Below are positions 43,935 through 53,588 of a stretch of 64,000 nt of DNA, piece after piece. The stretch is from Tenodera sinensis (taxonomy: Eukaryota; Arthropoda; Insecta; Mantodea; Mantidae). A model generated the notes under the pieces. It worked only from the letters and a program-made list of their open reading frames with translations. It was not told the DNA's origin and did no database searches. Location: NCBI GenBank assembly GCA_030765045.1, contig CM060964.1, positions 281,652,502-281,716,501 on the forward strand. Reading direction: 5' to 3'. Each line of letters begins with the position of its first letter. Within the stretch, counting starts at the first letter, position 1. The translations under genes were made by a program, and so were the position numbers.

Positions 43935-44818
43935 TTAACATGTTATCAAAATAAAATTAGAAGATACACTATCATAATTTTTTAAAACAAAATCTGTAAC
44001 ACAACTGCACTAGATTTTTGCATAAATTAAGATGAAGCAACAACGGTAGTTAAAGTTGGTTCCAATTTGCTATTTGCTAATGCATAATGGTGCCAATAAC
44101 CACTAAAATTCTTACGCTGGTGTCATATGGTTGCGACTGTGCCCCCTTCAATTTTCAAAATTGTTTAGTCACCAAAATCAAAGATCAGAAAGATTGACAC
44201 ATTCCTGTTAGAAAGTGATGCAGAAATGTATAAAATAAGCAAAATACAGAACCAAATTCCCAATTGGAAATTCTTGCTGTACATATGTATTCTGATGAAT
44301 GACAAAGGGAATCCTTATTACTAATTTCCACTATGCTTACTGGTAAATATGGCTTAACTTACCAATACAAAACAAAACACAGAGAAACAAACTGATAAAT
44401 TTTAAACTTTATGGAAGTCTTCAGCATTTCCTGCAAATATCTCATTTTCCTCAATCCAAGCTTGTAGTTATAAAAAAAGGATGGGAGAGCCACTAACATT
44501 GCAGTTCTGCTTTTGATGTAAAATGCATGCTTTAAAATAAATGACAACTGAAATTGGTTAAATTGCAGCAGAACATTCCTTTGTGCAAACAACCAACAGG
44601 AAACAACCTAAGCAGTGCATATTATTGCTATGGCATGTGTATGAATTCATGTGTAAATGAATAAACACTGTGTGAAATCAGTTTCTCTTTTGTTACAGTA
44701 TAGTTTGTGTATTAGTATGCAACCCTATCTATTATATTCCCTATTGTTTCACAATGAACAAAATACACCAAATTTACAGCCATTGGAACTGTCACACAGG
44801 GAAACAAACTATGTTGTT

Positions 44819-45228
44819 ACTAGATGCAATATTAACCGGGCTTGTGGGCCGTGGTCTATTGGGTTCCTTCTTCTTCCCAAACGTTTCGTCTGCGACTACG
44901 GCAGACATCTTCAGTGGCGGCGAGGTCGAAGTTTCCTAGTGGAGATCTCAGCACCGACTGCGCTGGTCACCACCAGAGGTGCGGTATTTATGTCGGCGGC
45001 TGGAGGGGAGGTACGTTGTGATAGGTCCGGGTGGCCAGTGGGCTGGACTTGTACCAGCGGAGTACTACAAGGAGCTGGCGTCTGATTGGCTGAAGAGGGG
45101 TTCTGGATTTTTGTTTTTGCAGACGAAACGTTTGGGAAGAAGAAGGAACCCAATTGACCACGGCCCACAAGCCCGGTTAATATTGCATCTAGTATTGACA
45201 CCGGCCGTGAAAGCCTTAGAACTTTGAT
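44819..45228. mobile_element. Penelope-like inverted-arm insertion, 13-bp TSD
   Basis: AAACTATGTTGTT flanks both sides (44806-44818, 45229-45241). The two arms, about 80-90 bp, are inverted copies containing GGGTTCCTTCTTCTTCCCAA and ACGTTTCGTC. The right side ends ACACCGGCCGTGAAAGCCTT, an end I associate with Penelope-like elements. Target length also fits a retroelement rather than a cut-and-paste transposon. No protein-coding capacity beyond chance frames. Confidence 0.55.
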
Positions 45229-45241
45229 AAACTATGTTGTT

Positions 45242-46950
45242 GTTTTCTAGTGCCTTGCATCTGGCAATGAAGCCATTAGCATTCGTGCTTTCCAATACTT
45301 TTGAACTGTAGTTTCTTCTGATCTTAATGCTTCACAGGTCTTCCAAGTGGTCTTCGTTCATTTCTGCTGGATCGTTACACAGGACACATATTGGTGAAGC
45401 TGAGATACCTATTCTGTAGAGATGACTTACTAAGCAGTCGTGATTTGTCAGTAGTCGGAAGGCTGCAACCGCTGTTTTCCTTGGTCTCTGGGGGATTATA
45501 TCTGGGTTGGAAAGTAGTGTAATCCATTTTTTATCTTTGGCATTTGTTTCCATTTCTTGTAGGTATGAATGAGAACATTTTTTAATGATCAAGCGTTTTA
45601 TTGAGGAATATGAGAAATTGAATTTAGACTTTTGTTTTATTGTTGTGCCTTTCTTTGCAAGTGAGTCTGCAGCTTCATTCCTCATGACTCCACAGTGTGC
45701 TGGAATTCCATTGGAGATGAACAGTCTTATTAACTTTTTGGAGTTGTGTTAACATTTTGTAGCATTCTCTAATTTTTGTTGACTTCTTTGTAGTATTTGA
45801 ACATATTCCCTGAATTGCAGCTTTAGAATCCGAAAGAATTACTGCCTTGTTAAATTTATTTAAGGGAAGATTTAATAATTGTTGGAGAGCAATGTGTATA
45901 GCCTCTATTTCTCCATCATAATTTGTTGTGTCTCTGCCAACAGAGTGATAAAAGGAAAAATGTGAACACGTAACTCCAGCTCCAGTAAGGTTTTCCGTGG
46001 AGGATCCATCAGTATATATGGGCAGCCATTCTTCTGTGGGATATCTAGTATTGATTGTTTCCAGTGCTAGAAGTTTTTGTATTTCTTTTGGTGTGTCTGA
46101 TTTACTTATTTCCTTTATTAATTCCAAACTGAAAGTAGGTTGCAATAATTCCAATGGATTTTCTCTTATAAGTAGATTTTCTCTGGTGTTAGGAATGTTC
46201 AATTTGGATTTAATCTGTGTTAGCTTTTCTAGGAAACTACTATGTGTTTTAAGGATTGAAGTGGGGAGGTTCTCTTCCGTCCATTTAGAGTTTGGCAGTC
46301 GTAACATTTTCTCGTGTTGGAGCAATGCTTGTTCTTCTATTTTTGTTGTTATTGATGGGGTCCGTGTTAATGCAAGCATGGCATCAACAGGTGTGGATTT
46401 AACTGCTCCAGCGATTAGGCAAAGAGCCTGATTTTGTATTTGTTCAAGTTTATTGATGTTAGCATTTGCTGCTGTTATTAAAGCTTCAGAACAGTACAAG
46501 AGGTTTGGTTTAACATACATTTTGTATGTTGTGTTAAGGACTCTCCTTGAGTAGCCCCATTTAGCACCAGCTAACCTTTTCAGGATTTGCAGTTTCTTTT
46601 CAACCTTTTCTGAGAAGTTTGTTATATGTTTTTCCAATTTAGCTTTCTGTCGAAAGTGATGCCTAAGTATTTGGCATCATCAACTGCTTTGAGTGGTTTA
46701 TCATTATAATTTATGTTAATATTAACTGGTTTGTATTTTAGTGTAAATAATTCATAATTTGTTTTTTCCACATTGATAGTCATGAGGTTTTTGGAGCTCC
46801 ATTCATGTACTTTGTTTAGGGCTGTTTCTATTCTGTCTTTAATTAATTCAGTTTTTTTTGGAGAGCCTGGAGTCCAAATGACTACATCGTCAGCAAATAA
46901 AGCAATTTTGGTTTCTAAAGTTTTTATTATTGATGGAAGGTCATTTATAT
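45242..46950 (-). pseudogene. LINE B reverse transcriptase end, RNase H and C-terminus
   Basis: Right to left: ALFADDVVIWTPGSPKKTEL (RT catalytic FADD box, intact), KYLGVTFDRKLNWKKHITNF, then LAGAKWGYSRRVLNTTYKMY, LPIYTDGSSTENLTGAGVTC (RNase H first Asp), YDGEIEAIHIAL (Glu), ILSDSKAAIQGI (Asp) and NEAADSLAKKGT. The Cys-rich end CVLCNDPAEMNEDH is followed by the 3' tail. A 320-codon stretch (45675-46637) is open but a frameshift near 45.69 kb separates it from the C-terminal part. The reverse transcriptase N-terminal part lies across the LTR insertion at 52.64-53.09 kb. Confidence 0.85.
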
Positions 46951-47486
46951 GTTGTTAGCTAATGCTGAATTTCTGACAATGAAGTCATTAATCCTCTTGC
47001 TCTCCAATACTTTTTAATGATGATATTGAAGAGAGAAACAGCAGTAATAGTAACCGCTTTTTAGAAAGCACCATATTTTTATGTTTTGGCAGTCACATCG
47101 CTCTCTCACAACCTCCAGAATGTCTGGAGGACCACACCTGTCGTTGGTTTACGGGTCTCACTGACCTGACCGGGAGAGTTATCAAAATAAATTCACCGAC
47201 CATATCCTCTGATTACCATCAGGACATATTACATGCCATGACAGGTCAGCATGTTAGGGGTTAAGATTTTATAGACAAATGGAGAGGTTGGAAAAATAAG
47301 GACTCCCTAGCCCTAGGGAGCCCTAATAGCATCAGGGTCGGAAGAGAACAAGAGATGACCAAGGTAAAGTCAGATAGTAAAGTTACAGTGAGGAGCAAAA
47401 CACCAGTAAGTGGAAGTAATGTTCTGCTCAGCTTGGGTACCTTGTGGTCGCTATTCACATATCACCTAGATGGAGACCCCTGAGTA
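46951..47486 (-). mobile_element. LINE A deletion derivative (5' body plus 3' tail), 14-bp TSD
   Basis: AAGGTCATTTATAT is duplicated at 46937-46950 and 47487-47500. On the minus strand the insert starts CTCAGGGGTCTCC, runs through about 410 bp of non-coding body and an ORF start MVLSKKRLLLLL, then jumps to the last 62 bp of LINE A and its AAC tail. The copy at 62627-63166 has the same start and the same inner junction. The insert is complete as a unit of about 535 bp. Confidence 0.85.
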
Positions 47487-47505
47487 AAGGTCATTTATAT
47501 ATATG

Positions 47506-48067
47506 TGAGACAGAATATTGACTAATAGAAGATTGTCCATGTAAATATTTTTGTGAGAGTGTGTAAATTTCTAATTCTTTTAATTTGGGTGTATCAGGGA
47601 CTTATTTCTTTTGATAATACTCAAAATAGACAATGTCTTCTCAACTGTTTGAGTTCGACCAATGAGAACTGTTGCGCGGATGGATACATAAGAATGGCGG
47701 TGTTGCGTCATAGGACGCTCAGAAACTACTTTCATTAGCGTCTGTGACTTCAAAGTGTAAGGACGTATAATTGTTGATGGCGTGTGAATATGTGAATTAC
47801 ACCAAAACTTTTAAACAGCATGGACGCTATCCAATTTTAAAAGTCGTTAACTAACTGTAATAGTGATAAAAAGTATATATATCGAATAAATGTGTTTCTA
47901 ATAAAAGTACGTTGGTTTATGCATTCCATTCTACGACCACATCCCCTGCAGAAAAGAGTGGCGTCTGCTCTAACAAACTTTCTACCTTCTAGCAAAAACA
48001 ATACTCATGCTGCTATATTCACGCTAATATATGTGTAAAAGAATTTTTATAATAAAACCCCGCCACA
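47506..48067 (+). repeat. 5' LTR (562 bp)
   Basis: Contains a TATATATA stretch and AATAAA signals near its 3' half (around 47886 and 48050). By reading along, I see no difference from the 3' LTR. Short frames inside it are not genes. Confidence 0.93.
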
Positions 48068-48069
48068 AA

Positions 48070-48087
48070 TGGCTTGCCCAACGTGGA
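48070..48087 (+). promoter_or_regulatory. Putative primer-binding site
   Basis: TGGCTTGCCCAACGTGGA starts two bases after the 5' LTR. It resembles the tRNA-Lys-type site TGGCGCCCAACGTGG, with two differing bases inserted after TGGC. The position is right for minus-strand priming. Confidence 0.5.
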
Positions 48088-48421
48088 GCGCGAATTTAGA
48101 ATGGAATGCAAAATTACGAGTGCGATAAACATCAAAAAGGACGCTATCTCATCGTGCAGGAAAAAGACGCCATTGAACATCGTTTGATATCAACGATCCG
48201 TCAAAACATCGATACACGGAGAATCAACGTGGGAAAAACACCGGAGATCATCTGGCGAAGTCAACTACCCAGGAGACGTAAATAACTGGACGAAGAACCA
48301 GCAGAAAAAAAAGTAGGATCCAAAATTGTTGTCTTTAGTTTATTTCCATTTATTAATGCTACTTAGAAGTGGCAAAGTAGCAGGACTTTCAACATTAAAA
48401 GAATTAGATAAAGGAATTAAA

Positions 48422-50446
48422 ATGTCGCGAAAAGAGATAGAAACAGGAGTGGGGGAAGGGGCAGATAGGCCTAGTTATCAGGAAGGATCAGAAGGTGCGG
48501 AACAGGCGGAAATAAGCAAAGACCAAAGGTTAATGATGATGATGTTTGAAAGACTAGAACAAAGTTTAGGTCAGAAACTGGAACAAAACAAGGTAGAATT
48601 AGGTCAGAAAATGGAACAAAATAATGCAGAATTAAAACAGGACATGGAACAGAATAAGGTAGAATTAAAACAGGATATAGAACAAAGTTTAGGTCAGAAA
48701 ATGGAGGAAGTGAGAAAAGACTTAGAACAGAAAATGGAATTAGGTAGACAGAACTTAGAACAGAAAATGGAATTAGGTAGACAGAACTTAGAACAGCAAA
48801 TGGAATTAGGTAGACAGAACCTAGAACAGAAAATAGAATTAGGAAGACAGGAGTGTAAAGAAAATATGAAAGTAATGGAAACTAATTTAAAATTAGTTCA
48901 CAAAAACTTAAATGAAACAAAGGAAGCCTTAGAAGCTAGGATAGAAATGGTAGGAGATAGGATGGGAAAGATAGAATCAGAGATGAAAGAGAATAAAATA
49001 GTGTTGGAAGAAGAAATTGCTAGATGTAGGGATGAAATAACAGAATGTAATACAAGTGTAGACTGTAAAATAACAAATGTAAAAGCAGAAATAACTGAGG
49101 AATTGAGGAAAGAGATTGTGGTAGTAAAGAAAGACATTATTAATGAAACTGTAGAACAAATTGTAATTCCTAAAATTAAGACAATGAATGATGTGATGCT
49201 TTCACAACAGGATGCTATAAATGATATGAAACAAAGCCACTTAGAAATAAAGAATGATTTAAAATCAATTTGTGAAGAAATGAAAAAAGGGAAAGAAAAT
49301 TTGGCTAATGTAAATGATGTTGTGAAGGCATTACAAAGACAAGATGATTTAGATGTAGGTAATGTACAAGATGAGAGTTATTTGAGTAATGTACAAAATG
49401 TTGACTCACCATACAGAGAAAGAGGTTCACAACCAAACAATGACACAACACATAACACATGTTACACCAACAGCATATTACATGAAATCACACCACCTAC
49501 ATTTGACGAGGAGAAGGGAGACGATCCAAAACTCTTTGTTAAAGAGATGGAAGAATATTTTAAAGTGAAAAGGATACCAAACGAGCTTAGGATGATGATA
49601 GTTAAGAAAAGCTTAAAAAACAAGGCATTAGAATGGCTCAGGTTAACACTAGCTGGTCATGAATCTTATAGCTCATTCAGAAATTTATTCCTATCAAGAT
49701 ATTGGGGCCCAGCTAAACAAAACCAAACTAGGGTAGAGCTAGCGACAGGTAGGTACGATCCAACCAAAGGGTTGTCGCTAGTAGATTACTTTATGAAAGT
49801 AGCCAACAAAGGAAAGCTATTGGACCCCAACTTGTCGGAGGCAGAACTAATTGCCAGCATAACGAGACATTTCCCAGACACGGTGAGAACAGGATTAATT
49901 GTTGCGAGGCCAGTAGATTTCGCAGATATGATAGAACTGCTGACAGCCTTCGAAACACAAAATGGTCGGACTAATGAGCATAGACATAGGAACGGTCACC
50001 CAAACTCACCCATCCTAAACCGGAACACGACTACGAACAACCAGAGTGAGGGAGAACATAGAAATACTAGGAGTACCCACGAAAGGGGGAGAGGGGCACA
50101 CCATTTCCCACAACCACATAATCATGGCGAGAGGATGGAGAACACAAGACAGCGGTACCACGACACAATACCGAGGGGTGAATCGAGACACCAAACATAT
50201 ACATATGATCGTGGAAGACCAGGAGACCATGCCCATCAAGTGAATCACATACGATTCGGTAGGGAACACTCGAACAACCACAGACCGTCATATGACAGAG
50301 GTTCACACCAAAGGGGCAGAGACCAACGGTACACTGACAACATAAGACAGCAGGAAGTAGATGAAAATGTGCCAAATAGGGCAGATACTGCACAGGATAC
50401 AGAAACGACAACCACCACCAACACTCAGGGAAATTACAACAACTAA
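48422..50446 (+). CDS. gag polyprotein of the LTR element
   Basis: An intact frame. I choose the ATG at 48422 (MSRKEIETGVGEGADRPSYQ) because the residues before it in the longer frame look like untranslated leader. The total is 674 codons. The first half is a long coiled coil with four tandem 11-residue units (NLEQKMELGRQ type, 48717-48848). A Ty3-type gag domain follows (DPKLFVKEMEEYFKVKRIPN, WLRLTLAGH, FRNLFLSRYWGPAKQNQTRV, ITRHFPDTVRTGL; about 49510-49970). The C-terminus is a basic His/Arg/Gly region (RGRGAHHFPQPHNHGER) with no CCHC zinc knuckle that I can see. It should form the particle that packages the element RNA. Protease, reverse transcriptase and integrase core are absent, so movement would need proteins from a relative. 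Confidence 0.88.
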   Translation: MSRKEIETGVGEGADRPSYQEGSEGAEQAEISKDQRLMMMMFERLEQSLGQKLEQNKVELGQKMEQNNAELKQDMEQNKVELKQDIEQSLGQKMEEVRKDLEQKMELGRQNLEQKMELGRQNLEQQMELGRQNLEQKIELGRQECKENMKVMETNLKLVHKNLNETKEALEARIEMVGDRMGKIESEMKENKIVLEEEIARCRDEITECNTSVDCKITNVKAEITEELRKEIVVVKKDIINETVEQIVIPKIKTMNDVMLSQQDAINDMKQSHLEIKNDLKSICEEMKKGKENLANVNDVVKALQRQDDLDVGNVQDESYLSNVQNVDSPYRERGSQPNNDTTHNTCYTNSILHEITPPTFDEEKGDDPKLFVKEMEEYFKVKRIPNELRMMIVKKSLKNKALEWLRLTLAGHESYSSFRNLFLSRYWGPAKQNQTRVELATGRYDPTKGLSLVDYFMKVANKGKLLDPNLSEAELIASITRHFPDTVRTGLIVARPVDFADMIELLTAFETQNGRTNEHRHRNGHPNSPILNRNTTTNNQSEGEHRNTRSTHERGRGAHHFPQPHNHGERMENTRQRYHDTIPRGESRHQTYTYDRGRPGDHAHQVNHIRFGREHSNNHRPSYDRGSHQRGRDQRYTDNIRQQEVDENVPNRADTAQDTETTTTTNTQGNYNN

Positions 50447-50537
50447 GTTCATCCTAACCGAGTGGATGACAAACAACAAAATCTCGGCAACTTACAATTG
50501 ACACCGACACCATGATGGATACACGAAGAGAGAGATG

Positions 50538-50660
50538 GAACCACTGGTCATAACAAAACAGCTGGGTGACCACACATATGAGCTACAGAATACAAATGGC
50601 AAGTTGGTAGGAAGATACCATAAAAACAAATTGAAGCCATACAAAGAAAGGACCAAATAG
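50538..50660 (+). pseudogene. pol remnant: integrase C-terminal end
   Basis: Forty codons read LVITKQLGDHTYELQ, then NGKLVGRYHKNKLKPYKERT and stop. The GRYHxNxLKPY ending is the usual end of Ty3/gypsy integrases. Only about 90 bp separate it from the gag stop, so nearly all of pol was deleted. Confidence 0.75.
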
Positions 50661-51394
50661 CCTTTGTCAACAAATGTGTAAGGCAGGAGTAGTAGAGATG
50701 AAAGAAGATAACAATTTTTGATGGGTTACTTATAGGAAATTATGTTCAGAATAGGATTACAACAGGGAAGAAAATCAACATAGTCATTGGCTATATCGAC
50801 CACAAAGAGCATTGTCAACAAAGACAGATGAGAACACTGATTGTCATTAAATAAATGAATCATAGCGACGGAAGATAATATGTTTTTGACATAAGGATGT
50901 CAGGGACAAAAATAAAAATGAATTAATTATGATGAAAAAGATATAATATTTCGACACAAAGATGTCGAGGGTAAATGGAGAAGAAAAATAATACAATTAC
51001 AGAATAATTGTAAGTATAGAAGTTTTCTCTTATAAAAATAAGAGACAAAGAAATGACAATTAGTGAAGTGAGGAAAACCATAATCAGAAAAACAATGCCC
51101 ATGAATTGAGATGAATATAGCCAATGCTTAACTCGAAGAAATGTTGAACCACAACAACAATGAATAATAACCCAATCAAGAAAATTAGTACCATTAGTAA
51201 CATCAGAGTTTAAGAACCGACTCAATAACCTGCCTATACATAAGCTTATAAGACAAAGAAGGCTAAGAACTGAATAAAATATTGCCATAAATAAGATCAT
51301 AATCATTAGCTCAAAATTTGTATCCTGTTTTTCTCTCCTCATAGCAATGAATACAAGTCAAAAACCACATGAAACACTTAAATTATATTTGTGT

Positions 51395-51895
51395 CAATGT
51401 CAAATGTACAATAACTGAGTATGTGTTGTATAAGAACTGAATATGTGTTGTACAATAACTGAATATGTATTGTATAATAACTGGATATATTGTGTAATAA
51501 CTGAATATGTTGAGTAATAACCAAATATGTTATGCAAAAACTGAATATGTATTGTGTAATAACTGAATATGTATTGCATAATAACAGAACATATGTGATG
51601 TGATAGCAGGACATATTGTGCAATAACTGAATATATATTGTGTAATAATTGGACATGTTGTGTAGTAATCAAATGTGTTGTACAACAACTGAATATGTAT
51701 TGTATAATGACAGAAGGTGTGTTGTATAATAACAACATATATGGTATGATAGCAGGATATATTGTACAAGGACTGAATATGTATTACATAATAATTGGAC
51801 ATATTGTGTAATAACTAAATGTGTTGTACAATAACTGGATATGTATTGTATAATAACCAAATGCATTGTGTAGTAACCGAATATGTGAAACTTAT
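51395..51895 (+). repeat. Degenerate AT-rich tandem repeat (about 20-30 bp units) in the LTR element
   Basis: Variants of ATAACTGAATATGTATTGT recur some twenty times, with ACTGGATAT, ACCAAATGT and ACAGAACAT substitutions and variable spacing. Minus-strand frames over it are low-complexity artefacts. It lies between the pol remnant and the 3' LTR. Confidence 0.85.
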
Positions 51896-52054
51896 AAAAA
51901 CATGTTGTATTATGTCAAAACAAAGGACAAAGACAAACAGTAAAGAAGACTGTAAAGAAAAAAAATATATATTGTACAAAGTGATTGAATCATAGAAGTA
52001 GGGAGAAGTGTTGTGTTGTGTTTCAAAATTGTAAATAAGGTGACAATTTGAAAA

Positions 52055-52071
52055 ACAAAACAAGGGGCATA
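52055..52071 (+). promoter_or_regulatory. Putative polypurine tract
   Basis: AAAACAAGGGGCATA directly precedes the 3' LTR start at 52072; the purine-rich AAGGGG is the likely plus-strand primer. Confidence 0.5.
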
Positions 52072-52633
52072 TGAGACAGAATATTGACTAATAGAAGATT
52101 GTCCATGTAAATATTTTTGTGAGAGTGTGTAAATTTCTAATTCTTTTAATTTGGGTGTATCAGGGACTTATTTCTTTTGATAATACTCAAAATAGACAAT
52201 GTCTTCTCAACTGTTTGAGTTCGACCAATGAGAACTGTTGCGCGGATGGATACATAAGAATGGCGGTGTTGCGTCATAGGACGCTCAGAAACTACTTTCA
52301 TTAGCGTCTGTGACTTCAAAGTGTAAGGACGTATAATTGTTGATGGCGTGTGAATATGTGAATTACACCAAAACTTTTAAACAGCATGGACGCTATCCAA
52401 TTTTAAAAGTCGTTAACTAACTGTAATAGTGATAAAAAGTATATATATCGAATAAATGTGTTTCTAATAAAAGTACGTTGGTTTATGCATTCCATTCTAC
52501 GACCACATCCCCTGCAGAAAAGAGTGGCGTCTGCTCTAACAAACTTTCTACCTTCTAGCAAAAACAATACTCATGCTGCTATATTCACGCTAATATATGT
52601 GTAAAAGAATTTTTATAATAAAACCCCGCCACA
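52072..52633 (+). repeat. 3' LTR (562 bp)
   Basis: Same length and, by reading, same sequence as the 5' LTR, followed by the TATG duplication. Confidence 0.93.
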
Positions 52634-52637
52634 TATG

Positions 52638-53090
52638 TTAAAGAGTGATGTGCTCAGAACAGCACCTTGTGGAGGTCCTCGGTGTGTTTGTTTATATTTG
52701 GAAATGTATGTATTATATTTTGTGGCACAAAATCTTTGTGAAATAAACTGAGTTATCCATTTAAGCATGTTACTTTTCACACCTATTGATTGCAACTTCT
52801 CAATTAATTTGTTTCTCCAGACTGAGTCATATGCTGATTTAAAATCAATGTATCCTCCTTTCTATTGAAAGCTTCCTTGATGTCTTGGCTTAGTGGGAGT
52901 ACATTTTCACTTGTACTATGATTCTGTCTGAAGCCTGTCTGTGAACTATTAAGTTGTAATATTCTAGGAACCAGTTAAGTCTAGATGCCACCATTCTTTC
53001 CATCACTTTTGCAATAACACTGGTCAAAGATATTGGTCTGAAACTATTAATATTGTTTGAGGGTTTGTTTTTCTTTAAAATCAGGATGAT
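52638..53090 (-). pseudogene. LINE B reverse transcriptase, N-terminal part
   Basis: Reads LKKNKPSNNINSFRPISLTS, VIAKVMERMVASRLNWFLE, then with frameshifts an AFKSAYDSVWRNKLIEKL-type motif A region and KSNMLKWITQFISQR, RGPPQGAVLST (motif B). It continues past the LTR insertion into the FADD block at 46.9 kb. Confidence 0.8.
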
Positions 53091-53145
53091 GGGAAACAAA
53101 CTATTAAATGATGAAAAATGAATTGATTTTGAACACTCATTGTTC

Positions 53146-53588
53146 TAATTAAGGAAACTGAAGCTATTAACAGTGAAGCAACAAGATTCTAAAGTAAGAA
53201 CAAAATTAGAAACTAAAAATTTCACTTATCTTAGTAAAATTGCAAGTTCTTTGGTGCAAAGCTGACAATGTTTCGAGTTGACTCCAACTCATTCTCAAAG
53301 CTATACAAATAAATTCATTACCAAAGCTACTGATGTTCATTTTAATCACTAATCTCTGAAAACAAAAAACAGATACTGATGCTATATATATGTTTTTTTT
53401 TTTTTTTTTTTTTTGTTTTCAGAGATTAGTGATTAAAATGAACATCAGTAGCTTTGGTAACGAATCTGTTTGTATAGCTTTGAGAAGAGTTGGAGTCAAC
53501 TCGAAACATTGTCAGCTTTGCACCAAAGAACTTGCAATATTACTAAGATAAGTCAGGTTTTTAGTTTCTAATTTTGTTCTTACTTTAG
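53146..53588. mobile_element. Inverted-arm element, 11-bp TSD
   Basis: ACTCATTGTTC lies at 53135-53145 and 53589-53599. Arms of about 170 bp (53189-53359 and 53414-53588) are inverted near-copies, with CTAAAGTAAGAACAAAATTA at their outer ends and a T-run of about 22 in the centre. Each arm carries AGTTGGAGTCAACTCGAAAC or its complement, a stem plus GAAAC motif like that at 44.9 kb. It is probably a Penelope-like derivative. Confidence 0.6.

Larger units (their letters stand above)
47506..52633 (+). mobile_element. Ty3/gypsy-type LTR retrotransposon lacking most of pol
   Basis: Two 562-bp LTRs start TGAGACAG and end GCCACA and are flanked by the 4-bp duplication TATG (47502-47505, 52634-52637). 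The internal region has a primer-binding-like site, a full gag frame, only the last 40 codons of pol, and 1.4 kb of non-coding sequence. It inserted into LINE B after the family A derivative did, since its left TSD abuts that element's TSD. Confidence 0.93.
44813..53090 (-). mobile_element. LINE family B copy with three nested insertions, 14-bp TSD
   Basis: GGGAAACAAACTAT is duplicated at 44799-44812 and 53091-53104. The element reads on the minus strand from the reverse transcriptase start (LKKNKPSNNINSFRPISLTS at 53.0 kb) to the AAC-type tail at about 45242. Nested: a Penelope-like insert 44819-45228, a family A derivative 46951-47486 and an LTR element 47506-52633. The copy is 5'-truncated at the reverse transcriptase. 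Confidence 0.88.

Noticed and set aside
44657..45295. Overlapping frames encoding GLVGRGLLGSFFFPNVSS-like peptides as a gene
   Set aside because: The same peptide appears on both strands because the locus is an inverted-arm element with a TSD; it is non-coding repeat.
47553..47738. 61-codon frame repeated at 52119-52304
   Set aside because: It lies inside both LTRs and is identical only because the LTRs are; no domain is visible.
51378..52063. Several overlapping minus-strand frames rich in Tyr, Ile, His
   Set aside because: They track the period of the degenerate AT-rich repeat and have no domain or other coding sign.
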